Below the pieces are notes generated by a model that worked only from the letters and a program-made list of their open reading frames with translations, made no database searches and was not told where the DNA came from. The translations under genes were made by a program, and so were the position numbers. A stretch of 64,000 nucleotides of DNA from Mactromeris polynyma (lineage: Eukaryota > Mollusca > Bivalvia > Venerida > Mactridae): NCBI GenBank assembly GCA_032209605.1, contig JASFXZ010000005.1:16792860-16856859 (forward strand), given 5' to 3'. Shown here piece by piece: positions 19,931 to 33,700 of the stretch (position 1 is its first letter; each line of letters opens with the position of its first letter).

Positions 19931-21088
19931 TAAGACCAAAGACCTAAATACCACAGATGGGCTAATCAGTCAAATATCGTAAAATCTCTCGGGAAAAAAA
20001 CTCGCGAGAGCAAGTACACGTAAACCAGATATGGCGCATCGATACGATGTTATCGGCAGACAAACTGTCTAAAAACAATAAATTTTTGTCAAAATGTCCG
20101 TTTTGTTATTCATACTGGCGTTAAATAAAGATTGTTTACAGTTACATTTAAAGGAATCACTTCTGAAAACGGGACAAAGCGCTATAATCTATAAAATATG
20201 TTTAACCGACTTTCGCGACTGGCTTGGCAATTTAGTTTCAATGTTTAAATAATTCGTGTGTGAACAGATAATTGACAGTAATTAATATATTTTCTTGTGC
20301 TTTAATTAATTTGATTGGTGGATGGCTATTGTTTTGCAATTAGTACAATTAGAATTTGATGAAATATCCAAAAATGAAGCGGAAAATAATCGACCTGTTT
20401 AGAAATAGTTATGAAGCAATGATGTTCTTAAAATTTCTTTTAACTTGGATTGTTTGATCGCCGTTTCTGGAATAACTTTTAATATTAACCACATAATTTT
20501 TTGAGGATTTGACGTCTTAAAACATTGCTTTTTACATTTAGGTAAGTTAGATATATGGTAGTGTACTTGTTGTGAAAATCCGAGAATTTATAGGAAACTT
20601 AACGCGAGTCTGTGAAGAAATTACGCTTCAGCGTGTGCAGCGTAAATTCGCTACCTATGATTTCTTGAATGCTGTTAATGCAAAAACTTTAATATGTTTT
20701 ATATGTTTAACTTAATACAAAGATTGATCGTTTGATAAGAAAAAATAAATTGTCCGATTTTTGCGAAAACATGAATAAATTTGCGACCGAAAGTCAGAGG
20801 CGTGATTCGGCGTTTCATTCGAGCAAAGACCTAAATGGTCTTTTAGGTCTTTGTTTGGAGTAAAGGATCTTTACTTATATTAATTATATATTATTGAAAG
20901 CTTCTTTAGGCGAATAATGGTTTCAACACTGTCCAAACTGTGTTTTGAAATGCAATACAAAATGGCGACGTCTAGCAGTTTTCCAAATCTCGCGCACCGG
21001 TTTCGTTTATCGGATCGTCGAATGAACGAACGAGACTTCGTTCCATGGTCCATACTTGTTGCGCATCTACAGTATTTAGGTCTTTGGT
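19931..21088. mobile_element. TIR element, about 1,158 bp
   Basis: CCAAAGACCTAAATAC at the left end is repeated exactly inverted at the right end, and similarity runs on to about 24 bp. An internal copy, AAAGACCTAAATGG then TTTAGGTCTTTG, is at 20824. A clean target duplication was not found. A 44-codon plus-strand frame (20962-21096) with a good start context runs through the right TIR, but it has no recognisable content. Class unknown. Confidence 0.7.
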
Positions 21089-21339
21089 ACAACTAAGGAT
21101 CAGTCGCTAATTGTATATTAAAATTGTAATAAAACAGAACACAATACGATACTCAAGTACAAAAAGGGCGCATATGCGCATCTAAAATAGTATTAGAAAA
21201 CCATTTATCAGCCTCGATCAGATCGAGAGTGAACTAATTAGCAGCTGATTCTCAGAATATGTAAAATTTGCAACAATATCAGTAAGAAAATGTTAGACAT
21301 TATTTACACATATAAAAGCTACTACTTTGTAAAATATTA

Positions 21340-22520
21340 AAGCCGGTTTTGGCACAAATACGAATCAACGATGGCTGATTGAATAGCATTACTAGTTTGT
21401 CTACATTAGATTTATTATGAAAAGTTGGATCTAAACTGACTGCTTGCTCAAATAGGTGTAATCTTAAGTCGTTTTACATACAAAAGTCTAGTATAACATG
21501 AAGTTCGTCTTCCAAAATATTACAGACGTCACATTTACGATCTTCAAGTTTTATATTTGTATATCTCTCGATTTTGATCGGTGCTACACCACAGCGGAGT
21601 TTATAAAAATGCAGAACGGTGACGCAAAGGCAAAATAAGTTGACAATACTTTTTCCTTGACAAATTCATTTTTAAACAAATAATAAGTACGAAGTTCATT
21701 GTTGTCACGCACTGATATACTTTCAATACGATTATGTGTCGCTGACCAGTCATTAATGAATAACGCCATGTGTTTTGGCACTAGACTATCAAGAAATGAA
21801 TGTACAGGAATAGAGACATCAATATTACAAAACTGATTCAAGTTTCATGCAGATATTTGACTTTAACTTTATACATCCAATTTTTACATGCTGAAGTAGC
21901 TTTAGCATACGCCCAAATTGCAATACGTTTGTTTATTCTGCTAGACACCATATTAGACAGGCGGGTCCAATACCTTGAAATAGCTTTCCATTGTCGAACT
22001 ATTAGAGGTTGCCAAGCCATTTCACCTATGACTGCGGCATTGGGAGTATATTTCCCAACCCCTAAAAATTATCCCATTGCACGATTGTGTACGGTGTAAA
22101 TGCAAGAAAAAGATTTACTACCCCATATTGCTGACCCATAATCTATAACAGGCCAAACAAAAGAATTGTACAATTTTGTGAATACTTCATGATTTTATGG
22201 AACCCCACCAATTATTTTACACTTTGTTATGAATAAGCCAAGAGCACGGCTTGCACTTTGATCGACAGCTTTAGCAGTAATTTTAAAGTTCAAATGTTCA
22301 TGTAAATTAAGACCTAAATATTTATACCTGTCCACTATATCTAAACATTCGTTACCACAACAAAATGAGATCGTAGTTCTTTGAACTGAATTAGGACGGA
22401 ACTGTACTATCTTGCTTTTATTAATAGATATACCTATATTAAGCGATTTGAGATATAAAGCTAAATCATTTATGAATATATGTATATATTTATTTATTAA
22501 AGTCTCATTAATATACATTG
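21340..22520 (-). pseudogene. LINE-C remnant: RT thumb to zinc-binding tail
   Basis: Several minus-strand frames join into the 3' half of a LINE ORF2. The first covers INDLALYLKSLNIGISINKS and VDRYKYLGLNLHEHLNF (22518-22195). A frame-shifted stretch follows, then MAWQPLIVRQWKAISRYWTR (22020-21838), the 21841-21584 frame, and a broken Cys-rich end (KCDVCNILEDELHV). The catalytic palm is missing and at least three frameshifts are present. It differs from LINE-A and LINE-B in sequence, so it is another family. Confidence 0.75.
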
Positions 22521-23000
22521 TAATTTACATAATACATAATACTAACTACAACAATTATATCGTACAAATGTATATCACTACTCAAATTGAGTTATAAGAG
22601 ACTATACATTAAACAAGAAATATCTTGAAAAGATGGTCGGCGCAATTTGATGGTTAAGATTTGTTAACGGGATGTTACGATTGTTGGTCATTCCAGATCC
22701 AAAATGGATTTCGGTATATTCATCGAAATTCAGTGGATTTTGGACAGGTAACGAACCCTTAATAGAACGGTTAACCAATCCTCGTGAAGGTAACAAACGT
22801 TATTCGATTTAAACAACACTGATATGCAAATTGCAAAACCATATAAGTACGGCTGCGCCGACAAATACAGACATTATTTAACCATTGAAATAATGACATA
22901 TTTCTTAAAAACATAATATTATGTCATACAATATATATAGTGCATGTACCTACTATATACACATATACAATCAAGGAGCAGTCGTTAATCTCATTGCTCT
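22521..23000. other. gap between LINE remnants
   Basis: No gene recognised. A 64-codon minus-strand frame at 22602-22796 has no known similarity that I could see. Confidence 0.3.
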
Positions 23001-23005
23001 ACTAT

Positions 23006-23266
23006 TTAAATTATCATGACAGGGTTTGGCACAAATTGTAAAAATACAAATTTAAGTTTTTCTTCATCAGTAAGAGTGTTAACATGTTTATTAAGAGATA
23101 AAGCGTTCTGTACAATGGGGCGTGAGTATACTACTATATAAGTTGCGATGAAACAAAACATAATATCTATCTCAATTTCACCACATTTACGATAAGATAT
23201 ATTTAAATTTTTATATCGGAGTAATGGGAGGAGGCTAAAATTTATAAAATCGTACGATTCCACCAA
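23006..23266 (-). pseudogene. possible LINE C-terminal fragment
   Basis: The frame reads KNLNISYRKCGEIEIDI and later LNKHVNTLTDEEKLKFVF. This resembles the end of some LINE ORF2 proteins, where a Cys-His cluster is followed by an LTDEEKL-like helix. The cysteines are mostly lost, so the call is tentative. Confidence 0.35.
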
Positions 23267-23299
23267 CTATTAAAATCCGTATGGTCTCCATACACCCGT

Positions 23300-23925
23300 A
23301 GCTTCTGGTCACATGTCACGATCTTTTGGAGGATGCAATCGTAGGATTTCCGTACGGACATCGCAGACAAGTCGTGCGGAGCAAACGGGCCTGCATCGAG
23401 TTACTTTTAACTCGGATTTTAAAACTGGTGCGGCGTTTTGCATCGCAAACAGATCTCCAATAAATCGGTCGATGCCTGGCCGATGTCCGGGCGGGCGCCG
23501 GGCCAAATTTTGGACAACCCAGACAATCCATATATCGGTCAGACGCCGCCCAGACGCCGAAATCAGGCAGACATCGGCCGGGGACTCGCATGGGGACTCG
23601 CAAGGTAGCATCCATCATATTATCCACTTGCACACTAAAGATGCCCGCCGAGCCGCCGTACGGCATGTAAGAATTGGCCGGCACCCTGCCGGATACCGCA
23701 GGGGTATTGCAGGGACATAGGCAGGACATCGGACGAGTGCCTTTCGGACACCGGTCGATAAACGGGCCAAGAATAAGACTATTTTTTGGAAGATCGGACT
23801 GTTCCCGTCATGGCAGCGTGCGTGGCACTTTTAAATGTGACTGTGACCGTCCTATCGCGACTTTTCGCCGACCTCAACACGCCGACCGATGCCTAGAAAT
23901 CGCTAACGCCGCCCGGCAATCGCTT
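23300..23925. other. GC-rich island of unknown nature
   Basis: About 600 bp much richer in G+C than the surroundings, with many short near-repeats of the type GGCCGATGTC, CGGACATCGG and CAGACGCCG in both directions. Long open frames exist on both strands but look like by-products of GC content. It adjoins a Harbinger transposase fragment and may be part of the same element. Confidence 0.5.
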
Positions 23926-24125
23926 TAATTGTGACTTAGGTATTACACGGGGTTCAACTCTCTGCAGGATTTCAAGGAACATCTCTGGTTCCATCCGTAG
24001 GAAGCCCTGTAAGTCCCCCCGGGACTCTCGTATGAGTTCCTTCATCACGGTATCATATTGGCCCAGTCGGAAGCGCCGTAGCAACCACGGCTTTACCCAA
24101 CACGTACGCCTCCGCTGCCGTCCAT
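23893..24125 (-). pseudogene. PIF/Harbinger-type transposase N-terminal fragment
   Basis: Reading minus from about 24125, a WVKPWLLRRFRLGQYDTVMK stretch is followed by ELIRES, FLRMEPEMFLEILQRVEPR and VIPKSQL. This is the familiar start of HARBI1-like transposases (Arg-rich run, W-x-R/K-P-W, then FLRM-P-MF). The DDE nuclease part is missing: the frame leaves the family at about 23930 and enters the GC-rich island. Confidence 0.7.
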
Positions 24126-24129
24126 TTTC

Positions 24130-24250
24130 ACTGTATTGCTCTTTATTTCAACATCAACATTAAGACCACCTCAATAAGAAGACCAGTTTACAAGGGTCCC
24201 AATGATTGTCGTATTATAGAGTTTTTACTGTATATACAACACCACGAGCA
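24130..24250 (+). repeat. dispersed TIR-type repeat fragment
   Basis: Shares AAGACCACCTCAATAAGAA and the following ACCAGTTT with 36380-36410 and, more weakly, with 3490-3575. Confidence 0.5.
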
Positions 24251-24694
24251 GTAAAGCATCGATATAAAAGAACTAATAGATTTTCCAATGAAGCATTGCT
24301 TCGTTACAAATCCTTGAAGTTCAACAATAAAGCTTTACCACAGGTGTATATAATAGAAACATTAAATGACGACTTAAATCCTTGAACTCTATCTCGGCAA
24401 AAATTGAAATGCTGCAACATGAATATACCACGAAATTGCGATGACATATATTCGGTCCGATCAATTTTACTTTGGATTATTACTTAAAAGTTCCAGTAAT
24501 TTAATTCACGATCATATAATATCTGGACATATCTCGATATAGATTTGAGTTTAATGTGTAGCCTAGCTTGATATGAACGATTTAAGCTTCATTATTTTGG
24601 TATAACTACAGTTTAGTTTCTGTGATATTTTCTTTGTTGTCAAAGTGGTTGTTTGAAAAGGGGTGTAGTGACTTCTTTGGTTGCACCTTGGTTC

Positions 24695-24740
24695 CTATCG
24701 ATTGGCATCGTTAAACGTTTGAAGACATTGAAGCCGTTCC
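24695..24740 (-). CDS. channel exon 15 (stop)
   Basis: Acceptor ATATTTCAG; completes Gln and adds ERLQCLQTFNDANR then TAG. It continues the heptad pattern of exon 14 (ETLQNIQ), which is why it was preferred over other downstream acceptors. Confidence 0.7.
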
Positions 24741-27700
24741 CTGAAATATTCGTCAGATATCAAATGAATTCTAATGAGATATATATAAGACAGTTACAGG
24801 ACAAAAACAATCAAATCTAAAAGTACACCGGAATATATTGTGCAAACGTTGTAATATGTGTAGTTCATATACAGTGTCTTTTGACGTTTAATCTAGCAGG
24901 TTTGAGTCTATACATTATATTTTACTGTCTAATTTTATCGATAGTTTGTACTCGTTGCATCTGCTCAAATTGACCAAATGATTTGGTTATTAACTTATTA
25001 CAGACACCGGACATGTTCAGAATGTTTTCAATAGTTTACAAACACACACAAACAAGCCCCCCCCCCCCCCCTCTGTAACACCGGAAGTGCTTGTTCTACC
25101 TACTTGTACGCCAGATTTAAGGAACATATACATATACTTACTGAATGTTCTGAAGAGTTTCTCCTTGACGAGCCATTCTGTGTTGAACAGTGAGTAAATT
25201 CATTTTGTGGTTTACCAAAGAGTCCCAAATATTTTGCATGTTTTTGTTAATTTCATTTAATGGAGGCGATTCCGATTCCTCCAATACAACTTCCGTATCG
25301 TTTATATCTTCCGTTCGTACGTAATGAGTCTTTCTAATGTTCTGCAATAAAAAGTTATTATCATAATGAAATAAAATAATTAAGAAACATGTAAAACATA
25401 TTATGTAAAAGATAGTACATTATGTATGCATTCGTGACCCTCACATGACCGAGTGGGTTTAAGGCATAGGAACGTGCGGTCAAAGTTTCGAAACCAGGTC
25501 GGGGTCCGATTCGATAAGGCCGGTAGGTAGAAAGCTGATGGGCGTGTTTAATTACTACAAAATGTATTTCAATTCTCATTATGTTTAATTGTAACAAACG
25601 TTTTTACCATAAGATTCACACCAACAAGTTCATTTTCAGAACAAACTATCTGACAAAATACTGTACTGTACTGCATTAAGACACCCAATACATGTATATG
25701 AAAATCACAATGGTGCGAGTATACATGTACTTATATTTCAATAATATATTACTGTAAAATGTTGATATTATCATGAAAATAAAAGCTCGCTAAATATTAA
25801 CCTTTTTTATTTTATGCTTTCCAGTGGTTTATAGAGATTCATCAGTGAAATAAAAATAGTATTTTTGATATTTCTCACTGTTTTGATTTTTGGACTATTT
25901 TTTACCCCACTGGTAACCCCAAAAGGAAAATCACTGTGTAGAAACTAAATTGAATTACCTCCGTTTGTATTGAAATGAGAATAAATCACAAAATTACCTC
26001 CCTTTAATACATTTTCTAGAAAACTATGACGTCATCATCCGGTATATTTGTTGACATTTCGAAGTAAGATGCGGTTGTTTTCCACTTGTATTTCCGATAA
26101 TTTCGAACAAATGAATGTTCTATATATATATATATATATTTACATAGCGACATCTTGCCATGCGGGTATTTTGATTTAAGTGCCTGTACCGTCGAAAATT
26201 AAAGTCGCCGGGATACTATTTTTCTTCTGCAACATTTAACAATATAGTTTACATGGGACAGTTATTTTCACGGAAACGTCAATTTCAACTTCAACCGCAC
26301 AGAATCTAGATCAATGGGACTCTCCCAAAAGGTCAACAATTCGAATGTACAACACCTGAGGCAATCTGATGAAGCGTAGCAACGCGAAGAAACCCCCCTC
26401 GCCAGACCATTCAAGAGAGTTCGTGTCATCTCTGGCAGTGACAGTGACGGATATTCATGTGCAAAACTCGTTCGTTACTACAGACTGTTTAAAGGCGTTC
26501 TCCAAATTTCAAAATTCTTTGTTAACAATTTATTTCCACCTTTACGTGTTGTCAATTTCATTTGCAACATGGCGTCGCGCTTGGATTAATTATCAATGAC
26601 CATATGAAAATTGCTACGCCATAAATGGTTGAAACTTTTCTAGAAAATATTTTTTTACTGTCTTGAGCATGTGGTGCCCTGTAACAACCAATCCTCCTCT
26701 ATGTATTAAATGTATGTGCTTATGCTGTGAAAAACTACAGTTCGTGATAAATGCAATCACCTTAGTGCAAAATATGCTGTTTAATTCCACTTTCGCTGTA
26801 ATCCAAGCTCTGTTAACTTCCAATCCACGTTGAGCATCTTGCTGTACTTTCTGATATGTATCCGCTAGTTGGGCAATGAGGATGTTGAGGAGTATAACGA
26901 TACATGTGAACAAGAATGCCACCATGAAGATACAACTGACAGGTCTGTGAATGTAAGATTATGTATGGTTTGGTTTAAAGCTTATACACGGACATAATAT
27001 GCAACATTAAACAACTGTACCGTATACTTTCCTTATATTTATGTAGCATTTGAAGGGAAACACAATTCAGTATCCTATTATATTCACTGGTTACGTTTTG
27101 CTTGAAATTATGGTGAAAGGGTATAGCGCTTCACTACCGACCCGAAGACAGCCAGTTCGACCTCGGAGTTGAACGGGGTTTGATTGTAAACAGCTCAGTA
27201 TCTGAATTTGGCGCGAGTGCTAGATGGTAATCTTGGAAACTGTCAATTGTAAAAACCAAATTTTCAAGCACTAGTTAATTTCTCCAAATGATGAGCATAC
27301 AATGTTCCCTTACAATTTTCGAAAAGGAATCCAAAAATATCGACTTCATGCCTTGTTCTAGGCATATTTTGATAGCTGCAACTTTATTAATCTTTACTAC
27401 TTACGCAAAACCATCTGGACCAGTATATTCAACAACTGGAGCCGCTTCTGTCAGTGTACGTATGCCGACAAACAGTATACCCCAAAACGTGCTTAAAATC
27501 ACAAATAAAAATTATGTTCAATTCGAATGTTGAAAATTTTCAATCAAAGTAATAATCCAAAGTAGTAGTAACATACTGATTGAACGTATTTGAAAATATA
27601 ATGTTTACCTCCGTCGATAAACACAATGAATAGACATAATGAGCAATTGAAACAAACACCACATCCTCTGCAGAGGAACAACCATTGGAATATGTATTCA

Positions 27701-30700
27701 GATTGCGGCTGATGTTACGAGGTTGCTGTTCCTGTGAGGGATGTTTCGGAGAGCACTGTTTAATAAAAACATAATTTCGTGCAAACGTAACCTAAGTATA
27801 TGCATAAACACATGTCACAAGCGGCAACGATCATAAACATGTCGAGTATATAGCCTGTTTTTTCAGTTCTAAAGGTGCAGTCTAGAAATACTCAGTGTTC
27901 ACTGTATCGTCTATTCATGTGTTTGCTAAAGAATACAGATATCAACAGGATAAATACCAGACAAAAGGAAATTTGTGACAAACAATTATAAAATAAATTG
28001 AACAAATACAAATTGTCAGCATCAAAACACTTTTAAACGCGATGGTCACCGTCTAATGGATAATACTTGTAAATTTTAGAGAACATAAGTGTACAGTATT
28101 GCATTAAATGAATACCTTGTTTCGATATGCTTATCTAGATCACCATCTCCTTTTAAGGACAGGTAGAAAGAAACACTAAAAGCCAGAAGTATAACGAGGA
28201 ACAGAGCCGCGAACTGCAAGAAATCGTGTTGTAGGGTTTGTCCCAAAATTTGAGCGTATGCTCCGGTTTGTCTGAAATAAAGAACAAACATGTCATTTGA
28301 CCACGAAATTGTATGCGATAGCCGAAAAACAGTAACATTTTCGGATGTCCTTTTTGATTCAGTGCATTAATCGCTTTGTTTAGCTATATTACATCTTTTG
28401 GAACATACAATAAAGCAGGAGACTGATAAAGTTCGTTAAATATTTATGTTTTAAAACGAATACATGAATGAATAGTTCAAAATATTCCAACTTGTAGCAC
28501 TTAACACGATTTATTATCACTGTGCACATATTTTTGTTATGTGGATTTAAGTCACAAAAACAGTTGTGAATATTCCAGCTGCCTGATTGAGGGAAGACTC
28601 CCTGTACCACTTCTATTAGTTTAAGCATACGCGGGCAGTTCACCTTGAACTTTACAAGAAACAAATGTTATGTCAAACAAACCTGAACACGGCAGCATAT
28701 TTGAATATCCTGATGGTCCATAGAAGATATCCAAATGCGAATACATACCATTCAGCATTATTGTGTGTAAATCTAAGGACAGGAACAGTCATCAGTAGAA
28801 CAGATGATGAAAGATCGAGCCAGTTGAATTTCTCATGAAAATATTCCATACGGTGCCTGCAGAAAATATGTGTACGGAATAATAATAGGTGAATAATGGT
28901 TGACATAACGGACACAAAAAAACAGTTTAAATATAAATACAGTTTGGCATGTTTCATGTTGACATCTGAAGGCATGAACAACCGACATTTGGTTTCATAG
29001 GTGAATTAGGTAGGTCAACGATCGACGCTTAATGCACTAAATATACATGTACCAGCCAAACAGAATGATTTTTATTGAATATGTCACGTAGTTATTTCAT
29101 ACAACATATATTCTTTCCAGTGATTTAGATAGATTAAAGGGACTCGACTCCAGAATGACCCAAAAAAACATGTTTGAGAAATAATTGCGTTAAATTCTAT
29201 TTAACACAATATTTAATGGAGAAATGTAGTTTAAAATGCTAAAAAATGCGTTTTTCATAAAAATCCAGTCCATTTCGTACGATAAACATTGAGTAGGTCG
29301 GGGTATCCCGAGATATTTATAACACGGAATTCCCGCATCGAATATAGAACAAATACCACGTGACCGATTACACATTTGTAAACAAGACAAGACTGCAGAA
29401 TCTGCGCCTCCGATTGCCGACGTAGTAAGTGTTTTCTTCGTTTCACATTGTTTGTTATCCAATAAATATACGATGTTTTGGCAGTATTTAGATCAGTTAT
29501 ACGTCTTACAGACAAAGACGACTTGAATTTTATTTTGATCGTTGAAATATTGACGTAATTGGACATTCTTCACAGCGACATTACCACGAGGGGTCATTTC
29601 AAAATAATTTGACGATACCTAATTAGCTAATTGGGTCTATGTTGTAAGTTAATATAATTTGTCATTTACACCATTTTGTTAAAATGCCCTCTCATGAAGC
29701 AAGTATTTTATTATTCAAATGGTTTATACGATAATTTTATCTTAATTAGCATGAATAAAAAATGAAAGTAGCCCTTGATAGATCATAATTAACAAACTTT
29801 ACAAAGGATCATCTATTGATGGGTTCAAGTTCTTAAACATATGTGTTAATTTACAGGAAAGCTTTTTTAATATTTGTAGGGGTCACCAGCCTCTGTGACG
29901 AAGACACTGCACTATACAGGGGCATGGGAGGGTAGAGGCCATGGTAGGGGTGGACAGTGAGTGTTCAGATGAAGGCCGTTTGAAATTGAATTTAAGATGA
30001 AGAGGAGAATATGATGCGGCTACGTGAAGAGGGAAGACAGCAAGCACATGTAGGTTAAAAATCAATTTGAATTCATTAATGTATTTCCACTGAGTTTTAA
30101 GTTCCCCATGCTTTTAAACTTTTTGTGAGTCTTATAATATATCTATATACATTGTATATATATAGATGCGCAGTTGACAAATCTTTTCTAGTAGCTGTGT
30201 TGATCTTTTCCTGAGTATAATTATTCCATGCTTTGTACATGTAATATGTAAAATGTACAGCTCATTTCAATTCATCTAAAGATCAAGAATGGCCCAAAAG
30301 TGTGTTTCAAACTTTTGAGCTCACTTAGATCTGAAGTTCTAAAATTGAGCTATTTTGTCTCCTTTTGTCCACCTCACTCTACGATTTTAATTTTTGTTAT
30401 CCCCCGCCGAAACGAAGGTTTTGGTAGCGGATATTGTTTTGGTGTTGCTTGCTCGTCACACTTTTTTCTTTCCGGAGCGATATCTTGGTATTGGTTGGAC
30501 AGATTTCATTGAAACTTCCTATGAATATAGAAGGGTATTTGAATGATGCATATCAAATTTTGTAACATTACACTAGTGTATGACAGAGTTATAGACCTTT
30601 GGTATTTTCAAATGATCATGTATTATAATTATGGAAAATAATTGGAACCACATCTTGGTGCTGGTTGGTCAGATCTAAATTTCATTGCAATTTGAATATA

Positions 30701-33700
30701 ATAATAGGTATGGGAATGATGCATATTAAATGCCCTATGAATCCACTTGAGTATGGGAGAATTAAAGCCCTTTGCTTCTGACGAGCAGCTAAAATGATGT
30801 TATAAAGAGTTGTACAGATTTTTCTACCCAAAGCAATCTCATAATGGTTGGTATTTATATGATTAAGGGCTGTCTGTCCATCCACCAGTCTAGGGAATGA
30901 TGCATATCCAATGCCATAGCTACATGTATAAACACCAACTTCTTCGAGGGGAGCATGACAAGCTCATGCTGATGAAACTTTTATTATTATTATATGTCCT
31001 CAAAGTTACGACTCACTATATGTGGTCTTTTCGATGGATATTAAATAACTAATTGATTTATATTTTCTGTAATTTTCTTATTCTACAAGGGATATCAATT
31101 CAACAAATTTGCTTGTTGTCTGCATTGTTAAAGTTTTGTTTATACATGTATTTATATAAAGAGCAATTATGCTTCCAGGACATGATAGAACGATGGATGA
31201 TGAAAGAAGAAAAACGTTGAAGAAGCTGACGGAAAGTCAGCCTCTGGTAATATTGGATATAACTGCTGTCCTCACAAAAAGTCAAAAGGGGCCCCTTGAA
31301 CCAGGACCCTTAGCGCCTGTACCCAGCTGGTGTGTATGTACATTGTACAGAGATGAAGACAGAGTTTGCTATAGAATGGCCCCACAGTATTGCAACGGCA
31401 GACAACCAGTTAGGTAAACAAATGTACCTTCCTTATCTTTTCAATGTCCTTGTATATTTATACCAATACAAATACAGTTAAGCTCAAACTTACTCATTTT
31501 CAAAAAGCTTATACTTATCACTCTTGATGACTGCTTTCTTGGTAACTAACCAGTATTTGTGCCTAAATTAGAGATTGTTAGATATTGATCACACCTGATT
31601 CAGTGGGTTTCAATTTCTCGACCACAATTTTGACAATAGAGTATGTATGAGTCTTCCTACTGTTAATGATAACCATTAAGCAGGGACTAAATACTTACTT
31701 TTTTATTTATTAAACTTTTTTATTTATTAATTTCAATGTTGGCATAAATTTGCATTTCATTACAAACTCTGTTGATTATTTTTTAGAATAAAGTTTATGT
31801 AGCTATATATTACTGTGTTGTATTTTTGTATTTTCAGGATAGGTAAACAATCACTGATCAGTTAACGTTGCGCCTACAACTGACATTCAGAGATGACATG
31901 TTAGCTAGACAAGCATAGTCATTAAGAAGACACAGATAGAGCAGAGCCAACATGCATTCTGCCTATAGGCAGCTTGTTCTATGACTATATGGGTGCTTGC
32001 GGGGATACAATCAAAGACTTGTACTAGATGTCTATGTTCATAGACATACAGAACAAATCTTTCAATCCAGAAGGGGACTAGTATACCAAGTAGACATTGT
32101 GTTGGTTGATGATAGATTAAATACAATGTGCAAGTGAACATCTTCTAAAGACTGTTAACATTATTTCTTTTTAGTACAATTGTCATTTCTTGACAAAAGT
32201 TGATGAACCTTGCAAAGTCAAACTACCCCATCCAGTGGTAATTCTTTCATAAATGGTATTTTAAATATTAATTTTCAGTTTCAATGCTCATGTTCATTCA
32301 ACTTAGACATCAAAAGTTGGGGTTTATTCACTTTAATTAAAGTGTAATATTTTGTTCATCCACCAGTTCTGGTTCATTTGAGAAATGTTGGAATGATAGT
32401 TATGAACTCATCTTTTGAGGAACATGAAAAATTGGTCAATGGAGCTACCAGGATTCGCACGCCTGTCTCCGTTCCGGTATGCTAACCACTACACCACAGC
32501 GACTTACTCGATCCTTGTTCATTTATGAACAGCTACACAACTTAAAACTCGGCTGTGTTTCAGATATGTTCAAATAGTTAATAGCATTGCATAAATTTAA
32601 ATGTTGCATAATAATGTGATTCCACTGTATTTGTCATTACTCTCTATTGAAATAACTTGTAGACAAATGTTCAAATGAAAGATTTTTCCAATGAGTTAGC
32701 TGGAATGTAGTATAGCAATTTAATTTTGAAACTTTTTATGCATTTTTGTCAGTATTTAAAAGTAATATAGAGAAACATAGAAATTAAAATATTCCAGAGA
32801 AGATGTGTCAGGGTTTATCAAGTAATATTCACTGATCATGCACCTATATTGATGTACAGTTAGTTTGAAATTAATCAATTCAACAGGGGAAAAGTCATAA
32901 TAACAAGTAATGGGACTTTTTTATTAATTCAACTATGTTTAATGTTTGTATTAAATTTAATGCTAGTTTGAGACCACGAGTCCAACAAACTCGACCATGT
33001 CCAGTGTTTTTAGCTCACCTGAGCACGAAGTGCTTAAGTTGAGCTATTGGGATCGCCCCGTGTCCGTCGTCGTCTACAATTTAGACTGTTAACACTTAAT
33101 ATGTAACATCTTTTACCTAGTCTGCATGAAACTTGGTCAGAATGTTTGTCTCAATGAAATCTAGTCCAAGTTCGAAACTGTGTTAACACTCCAGAGGTTT
33201 CATTTTTACATTATGTAAGTGTGACTTGGTAAAAATGTTTGCCTCAATAAAACCTAAGTCAAGATTGAAACTGGGTCATCTGAGGTCATAAACTAGGTCA
33301 CAGAATCAAATGATTGAAAATCCTTAAGGATTCTTGGGAGGCTGCATTCTCTATCGGAACTTCATAAAACTTGATCAGAATGTTGGTCTTAATAAGATGC
33401 AATTCCAGTGTGGTACTGGGTCATGTTGGGTCAAAAAGTAGGTTACAAGGTCAAATCATTGCAAATCCTCATGGAATCTTGAAACCAGGATGGCAATGTA
33501 CTCAGGTGAGCAATAAAGGGCTACCATAGCCGTCTTGTTTTAAATATTACACTTCATGCAAAAAGTGTTTGTTTAATTATATTTTTCAAGAGTTCTGAAA
33601 TATGGACAGTACAGACCGTGAACCATATGTTTTGTTTAGTCTTAGGGTAACAAAGTTTATTATGATACAATGGCATCTTTTTAAAGTGAGTTCATAAGAC

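Noticed and set aside
20962..21096. 44-residue ORF with good start context in the 19.9-21.1 kb TIR element
   Set aside because: It runs through the TIR, has no recognisable domain and no supporting splice structure.
23313..23729. Long overlapping ORFs of 135 and 137 residues on both strands
   Set aside because: They lie in the GC-rich island, where stops are rare in every frame; no domain was recognised.
24380..24430. Alternative terminal exon of the channel at TTGCAG (24.4 kb)
   Set aside because: It is open in phase but does not continue the coiled-coil heptads; the exon at 24695-24740 does, and has a better acceptor.
27600..27766. Possible channel exon between exons 11 and 12 (open frame with AG and GT sites)
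   Set aside because: Exon 11 joins exon 12 in exact phase and gives a standard S5-pore sequence; the extra piece has no channel-like content in its open frame.
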